Below are positions 1 to 7,559 of a stretch of DNA of 64,000 bases, piece by piece. The translations under genes and the position numbers were made by a program. The DNA is taken from positions 42,280 through 106,279 of the forward strand of contig NZ_JBDPZD010000008.1 in assembly GCF_039872745.1 (NCBI RefSeq), in the 5' to 3' direction. The notes under the pieces were generated by a model. The model saw nothing but the letters and a program-made list of their open reading frames with translations, ran no database searches and was not told the origin of the DNA. Position 1 is the first letter of the stretch; each line of letters opens with the position of its first letter. The stretch comes from Pelomonas paludis (lineage in GTDB: Bacteria; Pseudomonadota; Gammaproteobacteria; Burkholderiales; Burkholderiaceae_C).

Positions 1-355
1 GGTCGGGCTGGGAAAGTGCGTTCTGGAAGAACTGCAGCTGGACGGGGAAGAGCGAGTAGTTGTCGCGCTTGCAGGTCTCGGGCGATCCGGTCGGGCAGCC
101 CTTGCTGGAGTCCGGGTCCACATAGGGCGCCACGTAGTCGGAGCCACTGAGCGTGAACTGCTTTTGCACCCAGCCCTGGCGGCCCATCTGGGTCAGGGCC
201 GTGACATCGGCAGCCGTCGGCCCGAAGCTGGCCTGGGCCAGGAAGCGGCGCGCATCACCATCGGTCAGGCCCTGGGCCTGAGCGACGGCCTGGGCCTGGG
301 CGCCGCCGGCCAGGGCCAGCAGCAAGGGAAGAAAGCTCAATCGGCGAGTCAACAT
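1..355 (-). CDS. DUF1800 family protein, N-terminal part (cut by window edge)
   Basis: Reading leftward from the ATG at 355, the product opens with a signal peptide (MLTRRLSFLPLLLALAGGAQA) and continues into ARRFLAQASFGPT, the N-terminal hallmark of the DUF1800 family. These are exported proteins of unknown function, often encoded next to a DUF1501 protein. Only 118 codons are inside the window; the gene runs off the left edge. It is divergent from the protease gene that starts at 456, with about 100 bases of shared upstream DNA. No biochemical role can be assigned. Confidence 0.75.
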   Translation of the reverse strand, partial: MLTRRLSFLPLLLALAGGAQAQAVAQAQGLTDGDARRFLAQASFGPTAADVTALTQMGRQGWVQKQFTLSGSDYVAPYVDPDSSKGCPTGSPETCKRDNYSLFPVQLQFFQNALSQPD

Positions 356-455
356 GACAGGCTCCGGCGAGGGCAGCGGGCGGGGTGTTCATTGTTCGCT
401 GCGGAACATTTCTCAGGGGTGACCGGGCCGTGCTGCTTGGTAAGGAATGGTGACG

Positions 456-965
456 ATGGCGGGCGGTTATCGTCAGCCCATGGCTGCCCCGTCCGAACTG
501 CCGCGCTCGCTCAAGCTGCTCACCATTTGGTTGCTGATCGGCGGCGCCGTCTTCCTCGCCTTCCAGGCCTGGGAGCAGGCCCAGAGCGCCAGCCGATTCC
601 GCTTTGAGGGCCGCAGCGTGGTGCTCAAGCGCGCGCCTGACGGCCACTTCCACTGGCCTGGTCGCGTCAACGGCGTGGCGGTGGACTTCCTTGTCGACAC
701 CGGCGCCAGCAACACCGCGCTGCCCACGGCGCTGGCCGAACGCGCCGGAGTGCAAGCGCGCGGCGAGCTGCGCACCCACACCGCCGGCGGTGTGGCCGCC
801 GGCCAGGCGGCGGTGGCCGACATCCGCCTCGACGGCGGCCCCCACGTGGAGCGCTGGCCGGTGATGCTGTTGCCCCAGCTTGGCGCCCCGCTGCTGGGCA
901 TGGACGTGCTGGGCCGCCTCAACTTCAGCCAACGCGACGGCGAACTGCGCCTCGACCCTCGATGA
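456..965 (+). CDS. Retropepsin-like aspartic protease, membrane anchored
   Basis: The product is about 169 residues with one N-terminal transmembrane segment (LLTIWLLIGGAVFLAF), then a small single-domain aspartic protease fold with the catalytic motif VDTGAS and the later hydrophobic-glycine stretch GAPLLGMDVL. This matches the bacterial clan AA retropepsin-like group, which must dimerise to be active; the location suggests a periplasm-facing protease. AAGGA at 442-446 is 9 nt before the ATG at 456 but abuts the in-frame ATG at 447, so 456 is preferred. The stop overlaps the next ATG by 4 nt, indicating translational coupling to the TraB/GumN gene. Its substrate is unknown. Confidence 0.75.
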   Translation: MAGGYRQPMAAPSELPRSLKLLTIWLLIGGAVFLAFQAWEQAQSASRFRFEGRSVVLKRAPDGHFHWPGRVNGVAVDFLVDTGASNTALPTALAERAGVQARGELRTHTAGGVAAGQAAVADIRLDGGPHVERWPVMLLPQLGAPLLGMDVLGRLNFSQRDGELRLDPR

Positions 966-1942
966 CCCGACTCCTGCTTTGCACGCTCACCAGTTGGCTG
1001 ATGCTGGCCGCCCCGCTGGTGGCGGCCGCCGCACCGCCCGACTGCCCACCCGCGAGCGTCGTCCCCACGGCTGAACAGCAGCAGGCCTGGGCCAGCAACG
1101 CCACCGACCGCGGCCCCCTGTGGCGCCTGACGCGCGACGGCCGCAGCTCCTACCTCTATGGCAGCCTGCACGTGGGCCGCCCCGAGTGGAGCGCGCCCGG
1201 GCCACGCCTGCAAGCCGCCTGGGCCGAGACCGAGGCCCTCGCTGTGGAGCTGGACCCACAGGACGTGATGCCCGCGCTGGCCGAGACCGCCAAGCCCGCA
1301 CCGTCCGCCCCCGACCCCGCCCTCAGCCGCCGCCTGGCCGCACAGGCGCAGCGCCAGTGCCTGCCCGAGGGCGTGCTGCAAAGCCTGCCGCCCGTGATGC
1401 AGTTGGCCACGCTGACCCTGCTGGATGCCCGCCGCGTCGGGCTCGACACCGGCTACGGCCAGGACGTGCTGCTGCTGGCCCGCGCACGCCAGGAGGGCCG
1501 CCCCGTGCACGCGCTCGAGACCGTCAGCGAGCAGCTCGACGCCATCGAACCCGACGACCCCGCCCAGGCCCGCGCCGTGCTGGCCGATGGCCTGCGCGAT
1601 CTGGAGTCCGGCCGCCAACGCGAACCCCTGCAGCGCCTGGCCGCCGCCTGGGCGCGCAGCGACCTCGCCCTGCTGGCCGACTACCCGCGCTGGTGCCGCT
1701 GCGCCGACACCCCGCAGGAGCGCGCCTGGCTGCGCCGCATCAACGACGAGCGCAACCCCGCCCTGGCCGAGCGCATCAGCAAGCTGCACGGCAGCGGCCA
1801 GCGCCTGCTGATCGCCGTGGGCGCCCTGCATATGACCGGCGCCCAGGCCCTGCCCCGGCTACTCAGGGCCCAAGGCTTCCACATCGAACAAGTGGTCCCC
1901 GCTAGGATTGAAGCTCCATCCGCCCCGAGGAAAGCGCCATGA
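962..1942 (+). CDS. TraB/GumN family protein
   Basis: A 326-residue exported protein with a signal peptide of about 24 residues. The motif YLYGSLHVG near residue 66 and the C-terminal LLIAVGALHMTG are the paired signatures of the TraB/GumN family (TIKI/PrgY-like fold, possible metalloprotease). Bacterial members have no agreed function. The ATG overlaps the upstream protease stop by 4 nt, and the stop overlaps the phaM-like start by 4 nt, so the three genes look like one operon. Several cysteines (for example CRC near residue 242) fit a periplasmic location. Confidence 0.8.
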   Translation: MTRLLLCTLTSWLMLAAPLVAAAAPPDCPPASVVPTAEQQQAWASNATDRGPLWRLTRDGRSSYLYGSLHVGRPEWSAPGPRLQAAWAETEALAVELDPQDVMPALAETAKPAPSAPDPALSRRLAAQAQRQCLPEGVLQSLPPVMQLATLTLLDARRVGLDTGYGQDVLLLARARQEGRPVHALETVSEQLDAIEPDDPAQARAVLADGLRDLESGRQREPLQRLAAAWARSDLALLADYPRWCRCADTPQERAWLRRINDERNPALAERISKLHGSGQRLLIAVGALHMTGAQALPRLLRAQGFHIEQVVPARIEAPSAPRKAP

Positions 1943-2769
1943 CCGAACTGCCCAACTTCGCCAAGTTCGTCCCGGGCTTCGACTTCCTGCAGGGCCTGGT
2001 CAAGAACGCGGGGCAGGCCCTGCCCGGCATCGGCCAGTGGGTCGCACCCACACTCAACCCCGAAGAGCTTGAAAAGCGCATCAGCGAGCTGCGCACCGTG
2101 CAGTACTGGCTGGAGCAAAACGCCCGCCTGCTGGCCACCACCATCCAGGCCCTTGAGGTGCAGCGCATGACGCTGTCCACCCTCAAGACCATGAACGTGC
2201 CGCTGGCCGAGCTGCAGAACACGCTCAAGCTGCCCGAGACGCCCAACTGGCCAGGCCTGCCGGCCGAGATGCTGAACGCCGCCACGCAGGCCGCGACGCA
2301 GGCCGCCAGCCAGATGGCCGCCGCCGCCATGCCGGTGGGCAAGGCCGCAGCCAGCGCGGCCACCGGCGCGGCCGCCAAGGTGGCCAAGCAGGCTGCCGCC
2401 AAGGTGGCGCGCAAGGCGATTCCCAAGCCAAAAGCCGCCAAGGCCGTGGTGCCGCCCGCCGCCAGCCCAGCCGCCCCCAACCCTGCCGTGGACCCCACGC
2501 TGTGGTGGACGGCGCTCTCCCAGCAGTTTGCGCAACTGGCCGCCTCCGCCATGAAGGACAGTGCCGCCGATGCCGCCAAGAGCCTGGCCGGCAACCTCGT
2601 CAAGCAGGGCATGGACGCGGCGGGCGACACCTTGCGCAAGGCTGCCGCCGTGCCCGGCGCTGTGGTGGGCAATGTCGTGGGCAACCTGAACAAAGGCCTG
2701 GCCGCAGGCAGCCGCCCGGCCGCCGCCAAGAAGCCGGCACGGGCTGCGGCAAAGAAGTTATCGGGATAG
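1939..2769 (+). CDS. phaM: PhaM-like polyhydroxyalkanoate granule regulator
   Basis: The first 100 residues (FAKFVPGFDFLQGLVKNAG, then NPEELEKRISELRTVQYWL) match the conserved domain of PhaM, which in Ralstonia/Cupriavidus activates PHA synthase PhaC and tethers granules to the nucleoid. The rest is Ala/Lys/Pro-rich (KAIPKPKAAK, then AAAKKPARAAAKK at the C terminus), the histone-H1-like tail expected to bind DNA. Length is 276 aa, close to PhaM. It implies the organism stores PHA, although no phaC or phaP lies in the window. The start overlaps the preceding stop by 4 nt. Confidence 0.82.
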   Translation: MTELPNFAKFVPGFDFLQGLVKNAGQALPGIGQWVAPTLNPEELEKRISELRTVQYWLEQNARLLATTIQALEVQRMTLSTLKTMNVPLAELQNTLKLPETPNWPGLPAEMLNAATQAATQAASQMAAAAMPVGKAAASAATGAAAKVAKQAAAKVARKAIPKPKAAKAVVPPAASPAAPNPAVDPTLWWTALSQQFAQLAASAMKDSAADAAKSLAGNLVKQGMDAAGDTLRKAAAVPGAVVGNVVGNLNKGLAAGSRPAAAKKPARAAAKKLSG

Positions 2770-2849
2770 CGCTATCAGAGAATGTGTCGAGTGGCGCCAC
2801 AATCGCGCACTTAAGCCCCACTCACGCCCCCTCGCTCCCGGAGACCTAG

Positions 2850-4640
2850 GTGTCTGATTCCCAACGCAAGCCGGCCCGCGGCCGCTTCCGTTCACAGGAG
2901 TGGTTCGATGCGCCTGAGCACATCGACCTCGCCGCGCTTTACCTCGAACGGTTCATGAACTATGGGCTCACGCCCCAGGAGCTGCGCTCCGGGCGGCCCA
3001 TCATCGGTTTCGCCCAGTCGGGCTCCGACCTCAACCCCTGCAACCGCATCCACCTGGAGCTGGCCAAGCGCACGCGCGAAGGCATCCGCGACGCGGGCGG
3101 CATCTGCATCGAGTTCCCCACGCACCCGATCTTTGAGAACTGCCGGCGCCCCACCGCCGCCATCGACCGCAACCTGGCCTACCTGGGCCTGGTCGAGATC
3201 CTGCACGGCTACCCCATTGACGCCGTGGTGCTGACCACCGGCTGCGACAAGACCACCCCCAGCGGCATCATGGCCGCCAGCACCGTGGACATCCCGGCCA
3301 TCGTGCTCTCGGGCGGCCCCATGCTCGACGGCTGGCATGAAGGCCAGCTCGTCGGCTCCGGCACCATCATCTGGCAGGCCCGCCGCAAGCTCGCGGCCGG
3401 CGAGATCAACGAAGAGCAGTTCTACGACATGGCCTGCGCGTCAGCGCCTTCAGCCGGCCACTGCAACACCATGGGCACGGCCTCTACCATGAACGCCGTG
3501 GCCGAGGCCCTGGGCCTGTCGCTGCCCGGCTGTGCGGCCATCCCGGCTCCTTACCGCGAGCGCGCCCAGATGGCCTACGAGACCGGCCGCCGCATCGTCG
3601 AGATGGCCTATGAGGACTTGAAGCCCTCCGACATCCTCAGCCCCGCGTCCTTCCGCAATGCGATGGCCGTGGTCGCCGCGATTGGCGGCAGCACCAATGC
3701 CCAGCCCCACCTCGTGGCCATGGCCCGGCATGCGGGGCTCGACATCACGGCCGACGACTGGCGCGCCGTCTACCCCACGCCCTTGATCGTCAACTGCCAG
3801 CCCGCCGGCAAATACCTGGGTGAGCGCTTCCACCGCGCTGGCGGCGTGCCGGCCGTGCAGGCCGAGCTGCTGGCCGCCAGCATGCTGGACGGCAGTGCCA
3901 AGACCGTCACCGGCCGCAGCGTGGCCGAGTCGATTGCCGGCCGGGTGAGCGTGGACCGCGAGGTCATCACCACCGTGGCCGAGCCGCTGCGCAGCAATGC
4001 CGGCTTCATGGTGCTGACGGGCAATCTGTTCGACTTCGCCATCATGAAGACCAGCGTGATCGGCGACGACTTCCGCCACCGCTATCTGGAACAGCCGGGC
4101 CGCGAAGGCGTGTTCGAGTCGCGCGCCATCGTCTTCGAGAGCCCCGACGACTACCACGCCCGCCGCAACGACCCGCAGCTCGCCATCGACGAGGACTGCC
4201 TGCTCGTGATGCGCGGCGCCGGCCCGCTGGGCTGGCCCGGCTCGGCTGAGGTCGTCAACATGCAGCCGCCCGATGCGCTCCTGCAACGCGGCGTGATGAG
4301 CCTGCCCACGCTGGGTGATGGCCGCCAGTCCGGCACCTCCGACAGCCCCTCCATCCTCAACGCCGCCCCCGAGGCTGCTGCGGGCGGTGGCCTGGCCTGG
4401 CTGCAGACCGGCGACCGCGTCCGCATCGACCTCAACACCGGCCGCTGCGATGCGCTGGTTGACGAGGCCGAGATCGCCCGCCGCAAGGCCGCGCTACCAC
4501 CCTTCCCCGTGCCCGCCTCGCAAAGCCCCTGGCAGGAGCTGTACCGCAAGACCGTGGGCCAGCTCAATCGCGGCGCCGTGATTGAAGAAGCCTTGAAGTA
4601 CCGGCAAATCGGCAAGACCACACCGCGCCACAACCATTGA
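2850..4640 (+). CDS. IlvD/Edd family dehydratase (sugar-acid type)
   Basis: A 596-residue member of the dihydroxy-acid/phosphogluconate dehydratase family. Cys64 (NPCNR), Cys132 (TGCDKTTPSG) and Cys205 (GHCNTMGTASTMN) are placed as the iron-sulfur cluster ligands. Length and the N terminus (SQEWFDAPEHIDLAALYLERFMN without further start) resemble the L-arabinonate/xylonate/galactonate dehydratase branch rather than IlvD of branched-chain amino acid synthesis, so a role in non-phosphorylative sugar-acid breakdown is likely; exact substrate unknown. GTG start with CGGAG about 6 nt upstream. Followed by genes for a glycoside hydrolase and a carbohydrate-related secreted protein. Confidence 0.85.
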   Translation: MSDSQRKPARGRFRSQEWFDAPEHIDLAALYLERFMNYGLTPQELRSGRPIIGFAQSGSDLNPCNRIHLELAKRTREGIRDAGGICIEFPTHPIFENCRRPTAAIDRNLAYLGLVEILHGYPIDAVVLTTGCDKTTPSGIMAASTVDIPAIVLSGGPMLDGWHEGQLVGSGTIIWQARRKLAAGEINEEQFYDMACASAPSAGHCNTMGTASTMNAVAEALGLSLPGCAAIPAPYRERAQMAYETGRRIVEMAYEDLKPSDILSPASFRNAMAVVAAIGGSTNAQPHLVAMARHAGLDITADDWRAVYPTPLIVNCQPAGKYLGERFHRAGGVPAVQAELLAASMLDGSAKTVTGRSVAESIAGRVSVDREVITTVAEPLRSNAGFMVLTGNLFDFAIMKTSVIGDDFRHRYLEQPGREGVFESRAIVFESPDDYHARRNDPQLAIDEDCLLVMRGAGPLGWPGSAEVVNMQPPDALLQRGVMSLPTLGDGRQSGTSDSPSILNAAPEAAAGGGLAWLQTGDRVRIDLNTGRCDALVDEAEIARRKAALPPFPVPASQSPWQELYRKTVGQLNRGAVIEEALKYRQIGKTTPRHNH

Positions 4641-4740
4641 TGTGACGGCGACGGCGCCGTAAGTCAGGGAAGCTTCGCTTCAGCGACCGGGCCCGTTTCG
4701 GCAGCATGGCGGCCCCGCTGTATTGCCGTCCCTGCCGTCC

Positions 4741-6057
4741 ATGAAACGCATCGCCCGTCGCTCCGCCCTGCTGTCCTTGCTCGCCCTGAATGTGGGCTGC
4801 GGCGGTGGTGGCGGAGGCGGAGGCGCCAGTGCCGCACCTGCGCCCGCCCCGGCCCCGGCCCCCGCACCCGCGCCCGCGCCCGCGCCCGCACCGGCCCCCG
4901 CTCCAGCGCCTGCGCCGGCCCCCGCTCCAGCGCCTGCGCCGGCCCCCGCTCCGGCCAGCCCCTACCCCGACTACAACACCCAGGCCCTGGTGGCCGACCC
5001 CAATGGCATGGGCGAGACGGCCACGCAGATCGCCGCCAAGATCCGCATCGGCCTCAACATCGGCAACACGCTCGAAGCCACGCCGGGCAAGAGCGAGACC
5101 GCCTGGGGCAACCCCAAGATCACGCGCAGCTTCGTGAAGTTCGTGAAGGACTCGGGCTTCAACGCCGTGCGCCTGCCCGCCTCGTGGGACCAATACGCCG
5201 ACGCCACCACCGCCAAGATCGACGCCGCCTGGCTGGCGCGCGTGAAGGAGGTGGTGCAGTACTGCATCGATGCCGACCTCTACATCGTGCTCAACATCCA
5301 CTGGGACGGCGGCTGGCTGGAGAACAACGTCACCCCCGCCAAGCAAGCGGCCAACAACGCCAAGCAAAAGGCCTTCTGGCAGCAGATTGCCACCGCGCTG
5401 CGAGACTTCGACAGCCGCCTGATGTTCGCCAGCGCCAACGAGCCCAACGTCAAGACGGCGGAAGAGATGGCCGTGCTGGCCAGCTACCACCAGACCTTTG
5501 TGGACGCCGTGCGCGCCACCGGCGGCCGCAACGCCCACCGCGTGCTGGTGGTGCAAGGCCCGAGCACCGACGTCGAGCTGACCAACAAGCTGATGACGGC
5601 CCTGCCCACCGACACGGTGCCGAACAAGCTGATGGCCGAGATCCACTACTACACGCCCTGGAACTTCACCGGCATGACCAAGGACGAGAGCTGGGGCAAC
5701 CAGTTCTACTACTGGGGCAAGAACTACCGCTCCGCGACCGACACGGCCCACAACCCCACCTGGGGCGAGGAAGACACCGTGGACCAGTTCCTCGCGCTGA
5801 TGAAGGCCCAGTTCGTGGACAAGGGCATCCCGCTGATCGTGGGCGAGTACGGCGCCCAGACGCGCAGCAATCTCACAGGCGACGCCCTCAAGCTCCACCT
5901 GGAGAGCCGCGCCTACTACCTGCAATACGTGACGACCAAGGCCCGCGCGCTGGGGCTCAACCCCTTCTACTGGGACACTGGCGGCCTGCTCGACCGCGCC
6001 AACAACACCGTGCTGGACGCCAAGAGCCTCGACGCGCTGCTCACCGGCGCCAAGTAG
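4741..6057 (+). CDS. Glycoside hydrolase family 5 (cellulase-like), probable lipoprotein
   Basis: A 438-residue secreted protein. The N terminus ends in LNVGC (Cys20) followed by eight glycines, typical of lipoproteins in this group although the -3 residue is Asn. Then comes a Pro-Ala linker (about residues 33-75) and a GH5 catalytic domain opening with IGLNIGNTLEA. Catalytic acid/base is Glu234 (ASANEPN) and nucleophile Glu369 (IVGEYGA); NIHWDGGW is also conserved. It should cleave beta-1,4-glucan or mannan outside the cytoplasm. ATG 4741 is preferred over the TTG at 4723. The next gene is a Sde182-like protein 32 nt downstream. Confidence 0.88.
   Translation: MKRIARRSALLSLLALNVGCGGGGGGGGASAAPAPAPAPAPAPAPAPAPAPAPAPAPAPAPAPAPAPAPAPASPYPDYNTQALVADPNGMGETATQIAAKIRIGLNIGNTLEATPGKSETAWGNPKITRSFVKFVKDSGFNAVRLPASWDQYADATTAKIDAAWLARVKEVVQYCIDADLYIVLNIHWDGGWLENNVTPAKQAANNAKQKAFWQQIATALRDFDSRLMFASANEPNVKTAEEMAVLASYHQTFVDAVRATGGRNAHRVLVVQGPSTDVELTNKLMTALPTDTVPNKLMAEIHYYTPWNFTGMTKDESWGNQFYYWGKNYRSATDTAHNPTWGEEDTVDQFLALMKAQFVDKGIPLIVGEYGAQTRSNLTGDALKLHLESRAYYLQYVTTKARALGLNPFYWDTGGLLDRANNTVLDAKSLDALLTGAK
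4891..4950 (+). repeat. 24-bp tandem repeat coding the Pro-Ala linker
   Basis: Within the GH5 gene, a 24-nt unit beginning CCGGCCCCCGCTCC recurs at 4891, 4915 and (partly) 4939. It encodes eight residues of alternating Ala and Pro. Such units can gain or lose copies by slippage, so linker length may vary between strains. The flanking DNA before 4891 is also Pro-Ala coding but less regular. Confidence 0.9.
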
Positions 6058-6089
6058 CCCACCAGCCACCCCATCACCTCGCCCACGCC

Positions 6090-7559
6090 ATGCCATCACG
6101 CCCCTTCTCCCTGCGCACGGTTGGCGTGCGGCTAGCCTTGCTGCTCACCCTGGGCCTCAGCGCCCTGGCCGCTCACGCCGCGCCCACCGCGCCCGCCATC
6201 AAGCCGCGCGTCTTCATCCTCACCGACGTCGAAAACGAGCCCGACGACACGCAGTCCCTCGTCCGACTGATGCTCTACGCCAACGAGCTCGACCTGCGCG
6301 GCCTCGTTGCCACCACCTCGGTGCACATGAAGACGGGCGTGCACCCCGAGTCCATCCGCCGCGTGATCGAGGCCTATGGCCAGGTGCTGCCCCGGCTGCG
6401 CCAGCACGACCGCGCCTACCCCGACGCCCAACAGCTGCAAAGCCTTGTGGCTGCCGGCCAGCCCGGCTACGGCCTGCAAGCCATTGGCGAGGGCCGCGAC
6501 AGCGCCGGCTCGGCCCTGCTGCTGCGCGAGCTGCTGCGGCCCGACCCGCGCCCGTTGTGGGTGCCCGTCTGGGGCGGCGCCAACACCCTGGCGCAGGCCC
6601 TGCACACGCTGCGCCGCACTCAAGCCCCCGAGGCCGTGGCCCAGGCCGTGAAGCGGCTGCGCGTCTACACCATCTCCGACCAGGACGACACCGGCGCCTG
6701 GCTGCGCCGCGAGTTCCCCGAGCTGTTCTACATCGTTAGTCCTGGCGGCTATGCCAATGCCACTTGGGGCGGCATCAACCAGGCCGTCGAAGGCATTGAC
6801 AACGAGGTGGTGAGCAACGCCTGGCTGGCCCGCCACATCCAGCAAGGCCACGGCCCGCTGGGCGCGCGCTACCCCGACGTGGCCTATGGCATGGAGGGCG
6901 ACACGCCGTCCTTCCTCGGCCTCATCCCCAACGGGCTGAACGCCCCCGAACACCCGGACTGGGGCGGCTGGGGTGGCCGCTACGAGCGCTATATCCCGCG
7001 CCGTGAGGACACTGACCCCAACGGCTTCACCGGCGGCGTGCCCATCGAGCCCGAGACGCGCCCCATCTGGAGCAATGCCGTCGACCGCTACCGCCCCTTC
7101 GTGCCCGCCACGCACGGCCGCGCCGTCAAGCCCGGCGAGCGCGAGTTCAGCGGTTTTTCCGTCACCGTCTGGCGCTGGCGCGAGGCCATCCAGAACGACT
7201 TTGCCGCCCGCATCCGCTGGACCACCCACAGCCCCGCCGAGACCAACCACCCGCCCGTGGTGCGCCTGGCGCAGCCGAACGAGCTGAGCGTGCGCGGTGG
7301 CGACTGGGTCACGCTCGACGCCAGTGCCAGCACCGACCCCGACGGCGACAGCCTCAGCTTCCTGTGGTTCGTCTACCCCGAGGCCGGCAGCCTCAAGCAG
7401 CCCCTCAACCTCGGCACCGAGAACCTCGCGCGCATCCGCTTCCAGGTGCCCGAGGTCAGCGCCACGGCCACGGCGCATGTGATCCTGCAGGTTAGCGACA
7501 AGGGCAGCCCCGCGCTCACGCGCTACCAGCGCGTGGTGCTGACCATCACGCCGCGTTGA
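6090..7559 (+). CDS. Sde182-like (DUF1593) nucleoside hydrolase-fold secreted protein
   Basis: A 489-residue exported protein; signal peptide ends near AHA (residues 29-31). The motif LTDVENEPDDTQSLVRLMLYAN near residue 47 and SDQDDTGAWLR mark the nucleoside-hydrolase-like domain of the DUF1593 family (Saccharophagus Sde182, described as cellulose binding). The last 120 residues, from NHPPVVRL, form an Ig/PKD-like domain (DASASTDPDGDSLSFLW). The position directly after a GH5 gene supports a role in polysaccharide use. ATG at 6090 is chosen because it gives a clean signal peptide. The 3' end overlaps the convergent regulator gene by 14 nt. Confidence 0.82.
   Translation: MPSRPFSLRTVGVRLALLLTLGLSALAAHAAPTAPAIKPRVFILTDVENEPDDTQSLVRLMLYANELDLRGLVATTSVHMKTGVHPESIRRVIEAYGQVLPRLRQHDRAYPDAQQLQSLVAAGQPGYGLQAIGEGRDSAGSALLLRELLRPDPRPLWVPVWGGANTLAQALHTLRRTQAPEAVAQAVKRLRVYTISDQDDTGAWLRREFPELFYIVSPGGYANATWGGINQAVEGIDNEVVSNAWLARHIQQGHGPLGARYPDVAYGMEGDTPSFLGLIPNGLNAPEHPDWGGWGGRYERYIPRREDTDPNGFTGGVPIEPETRPIWSNAVDRYRPFVPATHGRAVKPGEREFSGFSVTVWRWREAIQNDFAARIRWTTHSPAETNHPPVVRLAQPNELSVRGGDWVTLDASASTDPDGDSLSFLWFVYPEAGSLKQPLNLGTENLARIRFQVPEVSATATAHVILQVSDKGSPALTRYQRVVLTITPR

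Noticed and set aside
473..1831. Long minus-strand open frames over the protease and GumN genes
   Set aside because: They are antisense shadows caused by high GC, rich in Gly/His/Ala/Gln without motifs, and conflict with well-supported plus-strand genes.
5184..6089. A 791-codon frame spanning the GH5 gene and the Sde182-like gene as one protein
   Set aside because: The part inside the GH5 gene is out of frame with the clear glycosidase and reads as Arg/Pro-rich nonsense; the real product starts at 6090 with a signal peptide.
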